Source: Gaeumannomyces sp. JS-464 (taxonomy: Eukaryota; Ascomycota; Sordariomycetes; Magnaporthales; Magnaporthaceae). From it: a stretch of 64,000 nt of DNA. Of this stretch, positions 21,645 through 34,018 are shown in pieces. Location of the stretch: positions 2,852,001 through 2,916,000 of the forward strand of contig NGZR01000003.1 of NCBI GenBank assembly GCA_002197995.1, written 5' to 3'. The notes under the pieces are model-generated. The model was not told the origin of the DNA, searched no databases, and saw only the letters and a program-made list of their open reading frames with translations. The position numbers and the translations under genes were made by a program. Numbering within the stretch: position 1 is the first letter of the stretch; every line of letters starts with the position of its first letter.

Positions 21645-22220
21645 TGAGTGAGTGAGTGAGTGAGTGAGTATATTTAACGTTAGTAAGTCGGGATTTACTA
21701 GTCCCTGCCTCCCAAGGGGCATATGACGTGCTAGCGCTACCTAAGCTAAACATTAGGCTACATGTTGCTATCCGGCGGCTAGTAGAATTAAACCCGAAGG
21801 CACACGAAGGTCGGGCCGCGTTCTAGCGCTCCTTGTTAGTGAGCGGGCAATCGGCGGTAGGGCGTATATATATACGCCAGGGCGTTGTAAGCGCTGCGGG
21901 TGGTAGTAGTGCGTTCGGCCGGCGAGTATGCCGGTAAAGGGGTGGGGCCGGGTTTTAGGCTGGAAGGTTCGGGACCCCCAGGGCCCGGCCGGAGGTGCGG
22001 GGGACCAACGAGCCTACTGTTAGTCCTGGTGGTACAAAGGAAAAAGGTAAAAGGTGTAGGAGAATAAGGAAAAGGATGTATGCGGGCTTTTTAGGCCCTG
22101 TTATTTATCGTCCAGCGATAGTGTAATAATTGGTAGCTTCGGCGAACGAAGCAAAAAGGAAAGGCTTTTAAAGTAGCCGTTTCCAATATCCGGGCCTGTC
22201 GGAAGCCGGGGAGGGGTCCG

Positions 22221-25200
22221 CTATAGGCCATTTATTTTCTGCCGTTTTAGCCAACCTGCAAAATACAGGGTGGGAAGGGGATTTGTTTTTTCCGCAGCGG
22301 CACGGGTTATCGTTTCGTGCTGGAACTTTCGGTGGTACCAGTCGAAATCCCCGTAACCGGTGCGTGCGGCTATTAGCCGTTGCAGTACCCTCCGGTGCAG
22401 CTGCAACGCTTCGGGCGTATGTTGTGGTGCCGGCGGGAGGCCTATAGCCTTATACCGATCCGGAAAGTTGTCCTTAAACCATGCGTTCCGGGCGTCCCGG
22501 GCCGTTTTCCGGGCTAAAGCCTTTACTTCGGCCACCGTTGGTTTAAAATGTTGGGGTATTGGCAGGGCCGATCCCAACTTTGCTTCGGCGTTTGCCTTTT
22601 CGTTTCCGGGGATTCCTATATGGCCCGGGGACCAGCGTACGTATACCTGGTGTTTATCCATAAGGCAATGGATTTTTTTAAAGGCCCTTGTAAACTATTA
22701 GGGGCCGTGCTTAAACAGCCGTTGCCGCCGAGGTGTTATCGAGGCACAAGTGGAAAGTGCAATTGCGGAAGCTCCAAACGGCTTTACGGAGGCCCATCCG
22801 GGCCCCTTCCGCCTCGCCGTCGAATACTTCCGCGGGATGCGCCAGCCGGCCGTGCCCGGAAAGTTTGCGTTGGCCGGCTTGGTATATTACCCAGCCGTAT
22901 CCAACTGCTCCGTTTTTGCTTTGGACCCGTCGCTATATATTATAACGTCGGTGGGTGGGAGGGTGCAAAGCCACGCCGTAAATGCTTTAGCGGCTGCTTG
23001 CTTTTCTTATATGGCCACCGTAAGCCCCGTATATTTATAAGGGAGGTAGGCCGGGCGGGTGCAAGCCGGAAGAAGTCCGGCCGTCCTTTGCAAAAAGGTT
23101 GCAAGCTTGCCGGGTAAGCCTGCCTAACCCTCGGGCGTTAAGGGCCGGCTTGGCCGCTGCGGCCAGGGGGTGTTTTTCCGGAACCGTATTTATACGGGCC
23201 GCAAAACGGAGGCGGGCTTGTTCCAAAAGCGCCTGGGCGCTTGGGATGCCGGATTCGTAATGCAATGCGTTTATCGGTGTGGTTTTCCAAGCTGGGACCA
23301 CTGCCTTAAGGGACGCGGTTAAGGCTTTATCGACCCGATCGATTAAATGGCCTTAGCGGATAATTTGCTGTTGTGCCGGCTTGTACGGGTGTGGTTTAGT
23401 TTTACCCCTATACCATACCTCGGCCCCGTATAAAGCCGTAGGGATTATAACCGTTATAACGGCTTTGTAAACCGAATGTGCCGGTATCCCCCCTATCGAA
23501 TTCGTAAGCCTTCGGAGGTGGTTGGCAACGCTTTGGGCTTTTGCAGCCCTGTTTTCCACGTGGGCTTTAAAATTAAGCCTTTGGTCGAAAAGGACCCCTA
23601 ACCACCGTAAAGCTCCTGTAGCTTGTTGTATGGTAAGGCCCTCCGCCGTAACCGCTGGGGTTGTGGGATTTCTCCGTTTGGAAAAATGCATAAGCTCGCA
23701 CTTCCCCGGGTCGAAAGCAACCTTATTAGCCCTGCCCCAACGTAGGATTTCCGTAACCGTAGCCCCTGCTTTACGGGAGCACTCCTCCGGAGTGCTACCC
23801 GTTACGCAAATGCCTATATCGTCCGCGTATCCGTACCTAATCGCTTTTGCTTTGGGTAGGATTTCGGCCATATAAAGCATAAATAGGACCGGTAACGCCG
23901 GTAACCCTTGGGGTAGCCCGCAGTCCGGGGAAAAAGGGGGTGCCGTGGCGTCCTCCAAACGCACTTTAACCACCCTGTTTTTGCAAAAGATAATACCTCG
24001 TACTAACGTTAAATCCCAGCCTTGGTTTAAAAGCCTTTAAAGGAGCCTCCGGCGAAGTACGGCGTCGAAAGCCCCTTGTACATCCATGGTAACGAGGGCG
24101 GCCGTTTTATGCTTTTGGAAGGCCCGTTCCACCTCGTGGGCCACGCATGCCGTTAAATCGATGGCGGCCTTTTTCGGGGTAGCCCCGGCGTGTTGCGGGG
24201 CTATAAGCCCGTGTTGTAATGCGAGGGATGCCATCCGCGAAGCCACCAGCCGCTTTAGCCCTTTCCCTAAGCACGGGAGTAAAGCTATCGGGCGGTAGGA
24301 TTTTGGGTCGTTAAATCCGTTTTATTCGGCTTTTTAGCATAACCACTTCCGCTGTGCGGAAAGGGGCTGGGTGGTGCCCGGCCCTAAGGCAAGCCTCGAA
24401 AAGGCCCTAACGTATTCCCTATTGCCGGCCACGCCGCTGTAAGTAGCTTAACCGTTAGGGAATCGACGCCCGGGGCCGTGTTTCCGTGCCAACGGTGCAT
24501 TTCCGGCATTCCTTTAAAGGGACGTGGGGGTCCCACGGGAGTTGTGCGGTCTTTGGGTAGCCCTTTGCTGTAACGGGTCCTCCTGTAAGTCGTCCTCCGC
24601 CGTAAACCTACGGAGGATTTTGCGGCCTAATGCTTCCGCTTTATCCCTTGGGGCTATTATAACCTCCCCGTTAATATTTAACGGGAGGAAGCCGTATAGC
24701 GGGTGTAAGTTTATGCCACTTTACAGCACGGTATAGCGCTTTCGGGAATCCATTTCCTCCAGCACGCTGGCCCAATGCTGTCTTTTAGCCGTCCGAACCG
24801 TTGCTTTTAAAGCACGGGCTTCGGCCGTAAAAGGCCCGCCGTTTCCCATAGCTTTTGCAAGGTCCCGTTGGGCGTTGGCGCACTTTTCGTTCCACCAGGG
24901 TTGGCCTTTTCTTTTGGCTTTAGGCCCCCGGCCGAAAGCCATTAACGCATTTTTAATAAGTTTGTTAATGCTTCGGCCGCTTTATCCAGGTGTTCCGCAG
25001 TGCCTGGGTTTGTAATGGTGGCAATTGCCGGCCCCCGTTTTACCGCGTTTGCGAAAAACGGTAGTTTATCGTCTGGTAGCGTAATACGCCGGCAGTCCGG
25101 AACGAAGTTATTGCGGTTAGGAATTTCGATCCGTATCGAGCGGTGGTCCGAATCGGTTGCTAGCGAAGGGTCGATTTCCGCTGTTGCTAAAGGGGCGTTG

Positions 25201-25830
25201 GAAAAGGTAAGATCCAAAACGCCCCCGTCGTTATGCGTAGGTTGGCCTGGGTCGGTAAGTAGGAGGAGGTTATAAGTATTAGCCCATTGGGCTATATCCT
25301 GGCCCCTATTCCTATTACCCTTAACCGGATCCCACGCCGGGACCCTGCGTTAAAGTTCCAGCTATAATGCATTTTGCCGTTGGGCGCCAACGTAGTAAAA
25401 GGTAACGAGGGTTCCGAAGGGTCCCCTGGAGGCCTATATACGTTAACGAAGGTGCACCTGGCGACGGTAAGCCAAAGGATGTCCCGGGTGTTGCCTGCCG
25501 GCCGGTCCGCTACGGGCCGAAGCCCCGGGTCCTTCCGTACGTAAGTTATTACCCGAGGCCTGGTTTGGTGGTCGTGCCAGCTATTTACCGGAGTAAATAG
25601 CTCGTACGACGGGTGGGTGCAAAGCATAAGCTTCCCTTTCCACGCGCTAGGGGGCTCCTGCATTAGCACCACGTCGATATTTTGGCTCCAAAATAGTTGG
25701 AGTAAAGTAGCCCCCGCCTCCCAGCTACGTCGAACGTTCGCTTGGGCGGCGGTTAAAGCACGGCGTTCGGGGCGAAGCCCCGGGCGCCGGGCCCTATTGC
25801 CATGCGTTTGTTATATCCGGTTGGCTGCTG
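22221..25830 (-). pseudogene. LINE L1 ORF2 (endonuclease, RT, RNase H)
   Basis: The replicase of the element. Endonuclease: about 25830-24942, with VVLMQEP near 25670 (catalytic E), an NFNA block near 25340 preceded by a 1-nt deletion, DLTFSNAP near 25210 and TDSDHRSI near 25150. RT: about 24740-23350, with TPKKAAIDLTACVAHEVERA near 24170, QGLPALPVLFMLYMAEIL near 23890 and YADD near 23825. RNase H: about 23035-22430, then a CCHC-like end with AAAEKTNP near 22280. Several frameshifts separate the domains. The endonuclease GDFN motif reads GNFN in this subfamily. Confidence 0.85.
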
Positions 25831-26007
25831 GCATACGTAAAAGCGGCGTTGGTGTATTGGGGGCTTTGGCCCTAAGGTTGTTCCGGCGGTACCGTCGGTT
25901 TCCTCCAGGGGTTTCCGGTTATTTCGATAGCCCCTTCGGGCTCGGGGAGGTCCAGTTCCATATCCGCCAGTACTTCGTATTGGTTGTTAAAACTAACCCT
26001 AAGCCTT

Positions 26008-27728
26008 TTAACAGGTGCCTTCCCTTGCCGGCCGTACGGGCCGCGCCCTCGGGGGCCAGCGGATTGCCGGGCTTACCTCGGCAGCGTCGGCGGTGGCAGC
26101 AGCGGCAGGAACGGCGGCGGCGGCGGGGGTAACGGAAGCAGCGGCGTTACCGGTACCGGCCGCGGGATTGGCATTAGCGGTAACGGTTACAACGGAATTG
26201 TCCGTAGTAACCGCGGTTGCAAGAAGGGCGTTGGCGGTGGCGGCCGCGGCGGCCGCGGCGGTGGCGGCGGCAGCGGCGGCTTCCACCTCTTTTACCGCCG
26301 CCCGGTAGGCTTGTGCCCCTAATTTCCTAACCGCGCCTTTTTCCCCACGGGTTAAATGCTTTAGCACTCCGTTTACCCGTACAGGCTTTATAGGGCAGTT
26401 CGGGTGGTCGGCTGGGTACGGGCCCGAACAGTTTGCGCATTGCGGAAGGGCCGTGCACGGCGATGCGTGCCGGCCGTCGTTCACTTTCCCGCACCGGAGG
26501 CACCTATCGGCCCGGGCACAGTTGCGAGCCACGTGAAAGCCGTGGCAGCCGGGGGTATGTTGCGTAACCGGCGGGTGTCGTTGTACGCGGCGTGAAAAAA
26601 CGTAATCCCCCAAAGCCTAAACCCGGTTACGCGCGTGTAAAAGGATATAATCCATAATATACGCCCTTGGTAATTAGCGCCGGCCCCGGAGGGCTTAACG
26701 CTTACTGGCTTTAGCCCTGTTTGGGCTTCGACTTCCTCCCGGACCAGCTTTCCGATACCGGGACGCTTTGTCCGAGGCCGTTCGTTAAGGACGTGGGGCA
26801 TCCGGAAATCACGTAGTTAAACCAGATTTCGGGCTTTTCGATCCTTTCGGCGTTATATAAACGGCCTAATTCGGATCGATGCTGCAAAAGCCGGCTTTGG
26901 ATATCCGCCGTTTTTGCTTTTAGCACGAACCCAGTAGGGGTTCGATAAGCTTCCGGGACGTCGGCTGTCGTAAACGGCAGGTCCCTGCTATCGGCAAGGG
27001 CTTTGCGAATACTAAAGCCCGTTTGTTGGTTGGCCCAAGCCTGTTTTTTCCGGGATTTTAACAAAAACCCGGAAATCGGCTTTGGGCCGGGCGGGAGGGC
27101 GGGGCTCCCGGGGTGCACGGTTTTTTTTAAAGCCTGTGCGGGTTGCTGGGGCTGCTGGAGCCCTGTTCGGGCCGCCGCCGCGTAAGTGGTCGGGGGCGGG
27201 CGTTGCGGGTTAGGCGCGTAAGGTTCCGGGGCCCCGTAGGGGTTTCTTTCCCTTTGGGCCGGCGTTGGCAGGCCGAAAAGGGCTTGTTTGGCGTATTCGA
27301 TAAAACAATCCTTCCAGCCGTTGGCTTCGGGGATTGCCTCCAGTGGGAGGGAAGCGATGCCGGCGTCGATAAAGCGGGCGAGGGTTGTGCAAATTAAAGC
27401 CGTTTGCTGTTGCTTGCGGCTGTAACTCGCAACAATTTCCTCCGCGGCCGCCGCAGCCGACCCGAGGGTGGGCGCGTAGGCCGGGGGTGGGAAGGGAGGG
27501 GAAAAGAAAGGAAAGGGGCACCTGTGCCGGTGCTGCCGTCGTGGGTGCCTTCCTGGCCCTGAACGGGCCCTGTTGGGTGTTGCGAATTCCGCAACGGGGA
27601 CGGCGTGGTCGGGTGCGCTGACGCGCGGGGGGCCCGGGTGGCAGCGACGCGTTCCTCCGGGCCGTTGGGCCGACGAGGAGGGCGCGCGCCACCCTATTGG
27701 CCGAAGGGGGGGCTGTTGGCAACGGCAT
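26008..27728 (-). pseudogene. LINE L1 ORF1 (gag-like, zinc knuckles)
   Basis: An RNA-binding protein of the element. The N-terminal third is rich in P, R, A and Q (about 27210-27728). The middle part (26711-27118) includes FSIRKALADSRDLPF and RLYNAERIEKPEIWFNYVISG. The C-terminal part (26008-26613) has cysteine/histidine knuckles (CHGFHVARNCARADRCLRCG, CANCSGPYPADHPNCP), then LTRGEKGAVRKLG and a long alanine run encoded by GCC/GCG repeats (about 26090-26300). The three blocks are in different frames, so the gene is broken by indels. It lies upstream of ORF2, as in Tad1-like LINEs. Confidence 0.8.
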
Positions 27729-28004
27729 GTTGCCGTCGCCAGCGCCGTTGGCGGGCGTGGTTATTGGTGTTGGGTCGCTAATTGGCGGGTGTTAAGGATT
27801 TGTATGCAATTTGGCAGTGTGCACTAACAGCGCAATGCCAAGAATTGGTGAATTCGAGAAAGGTTCGTGTCCCGTGTGAGTGAGTGAGTGAAGAAGTATA
27901 TTAACGTCAGTAAGTCGGGATTACCAGTCCCTGCCTCCCAAGGGGCATATGACGTGCTAGCGCTACCTAAGCTAAACATTAGGCTACATGTTGCTATCCG
28001 GCGG

Positions 28005-31000
28005 CTAGCAAATTAAACCCGAAGGCACACGAAGGTCGGGCCGCGTTCCAGCGCTCCTTGTTAGTAGCGGGCAATCGGCGGTAGGGCGTATATATATACG
28101 CCAGGGCGTTGTAAAGCGCTGCGGGTGGTAGTAGTGCGTTCGGCCGGCGAGTATGCCGGTAAAGGGGTGGGGCCGGGTTTTAGGCTGGAAGGTCCTCGGG
28201 ACCCCCAGGGCCCGGCCGGAAGTGCGGGGGACCAACGAGCCTACTGTTAGTCCTGGTGTACAAAGGAAAAAGGTAAAAGGTGTAAGAATAAGGAAAAGGA
28301 TGTATGCGGGCTTTTTAGGCCCTGTTTTATCGTCCAGCGATAGTGTAATAATTGGTAGCTTCGGCGAACGAAGCAAAAAGGAAAGGCTTTTAAAGTAGCC
28401 GTTTCCAATATCCGGGCCTGTCGGAAGCCGGGGAGGGTCCGCTATAGGCCATTTATTTTCTGCCGTTTTAGCCAACCTGCAAAATACAGGTGGGAAGGGG
28501 ATTTGTTTTTCCGCAGCGGCACGGGTTATCGTCTTCGTGCTGGAACTTTCGGTGGTACCAGTCGAAATCCCCGTAACCGGTGCGTGCGGCTATTAGCCGT
28601 TGCAGTACCTTCCGGTGCAGCTGCAACGCTTCGGGCGTATGTTGTGGTGCCGGCGGGAGGCCTATAGCCTTATACCGATCCGGAAAGTTGTTTTAAACCA
28701 TGCGTTCCGGGCGTCCCGGGCCGTTTTCCGGGCTAAAGCCTTTACTCCGGCCACCGTTGGTTTAAAATGTTGGGGTATTGGCAGGGCCGATCCCAACTTT
28801 GCTTCGGCGTTTGCCTTTTCGTTTCCGGGGATTCCCATATGGCCCGGGGACCAGCGTACGTATATTTTTATTATCCATAAGGCAATGGATTTTTAAAGGC
28901 CCTTTGTAACTATCAGGGGCCGTGCTTAAACAGCCGTTGGCCGCCGAGGTGTTATCGAGGCACAAGTGGAAAGTGCAATTGCGGAAGCTCCAAACGGCTT
29001 TACGGAGGCCCATCCGGGCCCCTTCCGCCTCGCCGTCGAATACTTCCGCGGGATGCGCCAGCCGGCCGTGCCCGGAAAGTTTGCGTTGGCCGGCTTGGTA
29101 TATTACCCAGCCGTATCCAACTGCTCCGTTTTTGCTTTGGACCCGTCGCTATATATTATAACGTCGGTGGGTGGGAGGGTGCAAAGCCACGCCGTAAATG
29201 CTTTAGCGGCTGCTTGCTTTTCTTATGGCCACCGTAAGCCCCGTATATTTATAAGGGAGGTAGGCCGGGCGGGTGCAAGCCGGAAAAGTCCGGCCGTCCT
29301 TTGCAAAAGGTTGCAAGCTTGCCGGGTAAGCTGCCCTTAGCCCTCGGGCGTTAAAGGCCGGCTTGGCCGCTGCGGCCAGGGGGTTTTTCCGGAACCGTAT
29401 TTATACGGGCCGCAAAACGGAGGCGGGCTTGTTCCAAAAGCGCCTGGGCGCTGGGATGCCGGATTCGTAATGCAATGCGTTTATCGGTGTGGTTTTCCAA
29501 GCTGGGACCACTGCCTTAAGGGACGCGGTTAAGGCTTTATCGACCCGATCGATTAAATGGCCTTGGCGGATAATTTGCTGTTATGCCGGCTTGTACGGGT
29601 GTGGTTTAGTTTTACCCTTATACCATACCTCGGCCCCGTATAAAGCCGTAGGGATTATAACCGTTATAACGGCTTTGTAAACCGAATGTGCCGGTATCCC
29701 CCTATCGAATTCGTAAGCCTTCGGAGGTGGTTGGCAACGCTTTGGGCTTTTGCAGCCCTGTTTTCCACGTGGGCTTTAAAATTAAGCCTTTGGTCGAAAA
29801 GGACCCCTAACCACCGTAAAGCTCCTGTAGCTTGTTGTATGGTAAGGCCCTTCCGCCGTAACCGCTGGGGTTGTGGGATTTCTCCGTCTGGAAAAATGCA
29901 TAAGCTCGCACTTCCCGGGTCGAAAGCAACCTTATTAGCCCTGCCCCAACGTAGGATTTCCGTAACCGTAGCCCCTGCTTTACGGAGCACTCCTTCGGAG
30001 TGCTACCCGTTACGCAAATGCCTATATCGTCCGCGTATCCGTACCTAATCGCTTTTGCTTTGGGTAGGATTTCGGCCATATAAAGCATAAATAGGACCGG
30101 TAACGCCGGTAACCCTTGGGTAGCCCGCAGTCCGGGGAAAAAGGGGGTGCCGTGGCGTCCTCCAAACGCACTTTAACCACCCTGTTTCCTGCAAAAATGA
30201 TACCCATCGTACTAACGTTGGATCCCAGCCTTGGTTTAAAGCCTTTAAAGGAGCCTCCGGCGAAGTACGGCGTCGAAAGCCCCTTGTACATCCATGGTAA
30301 CGAGGGCGGCCGTTTTATGCTTTTGGAAGGCCCGTTCCACCTCGTGGGCCACGCATGCCGTTAAATCGATGGCGGCCTTTTTCGGGGTAGCCCCGGCGTG
30401 TTGCGGGGCTATAAGCCCGTGTTGTAATGCGAGGGATGCCATCCGCGAAGCCAGCCGCTTTAGCCCTTTCCTTAAGCACGGGAGTAAAGCTATCGGGCGG
30501 TAGGATTTTGGGTCCGTTAAATCCGTTTTATTCGGCTTTTTTAGCATAACCACTTCCGCTGTGCGGAAAGGGCTGGGTGGTGCCCGGCCTTAAGGCAAGC
30601 CTCGAAAAGGGCCCTAACGTATTCCCTATTGCCGGCCACGCCGCTGTAAGTAGTTAACCGTTAGGGAATCGACGCCCGGGGCCGTGTTTGCCGTGCCAAC
30701 GGTGCACTTCCGGCATTCCTTTAAAGGACGTGGGGGTCCCACGGGAGTTGTGCGGTCTTTAGGTAGCCCTTTGCTGTAACGGGTCCTTTTGTAAGTCGTC
30801 CTCCGCCGTAAACCTACGGAGGATTTTCGGCCTAATGCTTCCGCTTTATCTGGGGCTATTATAACCTCCCCGTCGATATTTAACGGGGGAAGCCGTATAG
30901 CGGGTGTAAGTTTATGCCACTTTACAGCACGGTATAGCGCTTTCGGGAATCCACTTCTTCCAGCACGCTGGCCTAATGCTGTCTTTTAGCCGTCCGAACC

Positions 31001-31950
31001 GTTGCTTTTAAAGCGGGCTTCGGCCGTAAAAGGCCCGCCGTTTCCCATAGCTTTTGCAAGGTCCGTTGGGCGTTGGCGCACTTTTCGTTCCACTAGGGTT
31101 GGCCTTTTCTTTTAGCTTTAGGCCCCCGGCCGAAAGCTATTAACGCATTTTTTAGCAGGTTTGTTAATGCTTCGGCCGCTTTATTAGTGTTCCGCCGTGC
31201 ATGGATTTGTAAATGGCGGTAGGCCCGGCCCCCGTTGCTACCGCGTTTGCGAAAAACGGTAGTTTATCGTTTATAGCGTAATACGCCGGCAGTCGGAACG
31301 AGTTATTGCGGTTAGGAATTTCGATCCGTATCGAGCGGTGGTCGAATCGGTTGCTAGCGAAGGGTCGATTTCCGCTGTTGCAAAGGGGCGTTGGAAAAGG
31401 TAAAATCCAAAACGCCCCCGTCGTTATGCGTAGGTTGGCCTGGGTCGGTAAGTAGGAGGAGGTTATAAGTATTAGCCCATTGGGTATATCCTGCCCCTAT
31501 TCCTATTACCTTAACCGGATCCCACGCCGGGACCCTGCGTTAAAGTTCCCAGCTTAATGCATTTTGCCGTTGGGCGCCAACGTAGTAAAAGGTCCAACGA
31601 GGGTTTAAGGGTCCCTTGGAGGCCTATATACGTTAACGAAGTGCACCCGGCGACGGTAAGCCAAAGGATGTCCCGGGTGTTGCCTGCCGGCCGGTCCGCT
31701 ACGGGCCGAAACCCCGGGTCCTTCCGTACGTAAGTTATTACCCGAGGCCTGGTTTGGTGGTCGTGCCAGCTATTTACCGGAGTAAATAGCTCGTACGACG
31801 GGTGGGTGCAAAGCATAAGCTTCCCTTTCCACGCGCTAGGGGGCTTGCATTAGCACCACGTCGATATTTTAGCTCCAAAATAGTTGGAGTAAAATAGCCC
31901 CCGCTTCCCAGCTACGTCGAACGTTCGCTTGGGCGGCGGTTAAAGCACGG
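28005..31950 (-). pseudogene. LINE L2 ORF2
   Basis: Endonuclease about 31950-31150 (SYELFTPVNSWHDHQTRPRV; GGG AAC TTT AAC for the GDFN position near 31550). RT about 30950-29600 with TPKKAAIDLTACVAHEVERA near 30390 and YADD near 30037. RNase H about 29250-28650. Frames are broken by about ten small indels. The sequence is nearly identical to L1 over the 3' half. Confidence 0.8.
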
Positions 31951-32366
31951 CGTTCGGGGCGAAGCCCGGGCGCCGGGCCTTATTGCCATGCGTTTGTTGT
32001 ATCCGGTTGGCTGCTGGCATACGTAAAAGCGGCGTTGGTGTATTGGGGGCTTTGGCCTTGGTTGTTGGCCGGCGGTACCGTCGGTTTCCTCCGGGGGTTT
32101 CCGGTTATTTCGATAGCCCTTTCGGGCTCGGGGAGGTCCAGTTCCATATCCGCCAGTACTTCGTATTGGTTGTTAAAACTAACCTAAGTTTTGGCAGGGT
32201 GCCTTCCCTGCGGCCGTACGGGCCGCGCCTTCGGGGCCAGGTAGGCTGCCGGGCTTTCTCGGCAGCGTCGGCGGTGGCAGCAGCGGCAGGAACGGCGGCG
32301 GCGGCGGGGGTAACGGAAGCAGCGGCGTTGCCGGTACCGGCCGCGGGATTGCATTAGCGGTAGCGG

Positions 32367-33900
32367 TTACAACGGAATTGTCCGTAGTAACCGCGGTTGC
32401 AAAGGGCGTTCGGTGGCGGCGCGGCGGCCGCGGCGGCCGCGGCGTGGCGGCGGAGCGGCGGCTTCCACCTTTTTTACCGCCGCCCGGTACGCTTGTGCGC
32501 CTAATTTCCTAACCGCGCTTTTTCCCCACGGGTTAAATGCTTTAGCACTCCGTTTACCCGTACAGGCTTTATAGGGCAGTTCGGGTGGTCGGCTGGGTAC
32601 GGGCCCGAGCAGTTCGCGCATTACGGGGGGCCGTACACGGTTGTACGTGCCGGTCGTCGTTTATTTTCCCGCACCGAAGCACTTATCGGCCCGGGCGCAA
32701 TTGCGGGCCACGTGAAAGCCGTGGCAGCCAGGGGTGTGCTAGGTAACCGGCGGGTGTCGTTATACGCGGCGTAAAAAGGAAGTGATCCCCAAAGCTTAAA
32801 CCCGGTCACTTGCGTATAAAGGGATATAATCCACGATATACGCCCTTGGTTGACGCCGGCCCCGGAAAGCTAACGTTTACCGGTTTGTGCTTTGTTTGGG
32901 CTTCCACTTCTCCCGAACCAGTTTATCCGATACGGGGACGCATTGTCCAAAGCCGTTGGTTAAAAAGGTAAAGCAGCCGGAAATTACGTAGTTGTACCAA
33001 ATTTCGGGCTTTTCGATCCTTTCGGCGTTATATAAACGGCTTAGTTCGGATCGGTGCTGCAAAAGCCGGCTTTGGATATCGGCCGTTTTTGCTTTTAACA
33101 CAACCCGTAGGGGATCGGTATGCCTCCGGGACATCGGCCGTCGTAAACGGCAGGTTTTTGTTGTCGGCAAGGGCTTTGCGAATGCTAAAGCCCGTTTGTT
33201 AGTTAGCCCAAGCTTGCCGTTTTTCCAGGATCCTAACAAACACCCGAAAGTCGGCTTTAAAGCTTGTTAGTAAGCGGGGTGCCCGGGTTTAGGGCGTACG
33301 GCCCCGAAAAGCCTGTGCGGGTTGTTAGGGTTATTGGTGGCCTTCCCAGGCTACCGACGCGTAAGTGGCTGGGGGCGCGCGTTGCGGGGGCTCCGGGGCC
33401 CCGTATAAGCTTTTTTCCTTTTCGACCGGCGTAGGTAGGCCGAAAAGGGCTTGTTTAACGTAGTCGATAAAGCAATCTTTCCAGCCGTTAGCTTCGGGAA
33501 TTGCTTCCGCCGGAAAGGAGGCAATGCCGGCGTTAATAAATCGGGCTAACGTAGCGCAAATTAAGGCCGTTTGTTATTGTTTGCGGTTATAGCTCGCAAT
33601 AATTTCCTCCGCGGCCGCCGCGGCCGACCCGACGGGTGGGCGCGTACGCCGCCGTTGGGGGAGGGGGGGAGGGGCACTTGTGCCGGTGCTGCCGTTATGG
33701 GAGCCTTCCTGGCCCTAATCGGGCCTTGTTGGGTGTTGCTAATTCCGCAACGAGGACGGCGTAGTCGGGTGCGCTAACGCGCGGGGGGCCCGGGTAGCCG
33801 CGACGCGTTCCTCCGGGCCGTTGGGCCGACGAGGAGGGCGCGCGCCACCCTATTGGCCGAAGGGGGGCTGTTAGCAACGGCATGTTGCCGTCGCCAGCGC
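32367..33900 (-). pseudogene. LINE L2 ORF1
   Basis: The same protein as in L1 but subfamily II: N-terminal part in pieces (33695-33883), middle part at 32877-33239 (NYVISGC and RLYNAERIEKPEIWYN), knuckle and alanine-rich part at 32367-32800. Frameshifts and an altered GCC-repeat tract interrupt it. No intact product is expected. Confidence 0.75.
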
Positions 33901-34018
33901 CGTTGGCGGGCGTAGTTATTGGTGTTGGGTCGCTAATTGGCGGGTGTTAAGGATTTGTATGCAATTTGGCAGTGTGCACTAACAGCGCAATGCCAAAAAT
34001 TGGTGAATTCGAGAAAGG

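Larger units (their letters stand above)
21645..27863 (-). mobile_element. LINE L1, full length
   Basis: A 6.2-kb non-LTR element on the - strand. The 3' tail (TACTCAC repeats; GTGAGTGAG on the + strand) is at 21645-21667 and the 5' end is CCTTTCTCGAATTC, ending at 27863. Two ORFs are present: a gag-like ORF1 and an ORF2 with endonuclease, RT and RNase H. It is lightly mutated, with most damage from single-base indels. It is bounded by CGTGTCCCGTG on both sides (21634-21644 and 27866-27876), and another LINE tail begins right after the second copy. Its 5' region belongs to subfamily I, together with L3. Confidence 0.9.
27877..34018 (-). mobile_element. LINE L2, full length, recombinant
   Basis: A - strand LINE with its tail at 27877-27900 and its 5' end at 34018. 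Its 3' flank is the CGTGTCCCGTG shared with L1. Its 5' flank is TTAGTGTTTGGGG, which does not match its 3' flank but does match the 3' flank of L3 (CCCAAGCACT). From at least 32620 to 34018 the 5' part is of subfamily II, like L4 (for example GCGTAAGTGGCTGGGGGCGC). I infer that L2 is the product of a crossover between a subfamily I and a subfamily II copy. Confidence 0.85.

Noticed and set aside
21641..21668. GAGT/GTGA repeats as telomere or microsatellite locus
   Set aside because: They occur exactly at LINE 3' ends and are part of the elements; no TTAGGG-type repeat is present.
22548..23117. Long + strand frames over the LINE RNase H (189 codons; also 234 codons at 41905-42609 on the -)
   Set aside because: They are antisense shadows of ORF2 that recur at the same place in every LINE copy because the copies are alike; the sense strand carries the RNase H motifs.
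25984..26322. Gly-rich and Ala-rich + strand frames
   Set aside because: Antisense readings of the GCC/GCG repeat that encodes the alanine tract of LINE ORF1.
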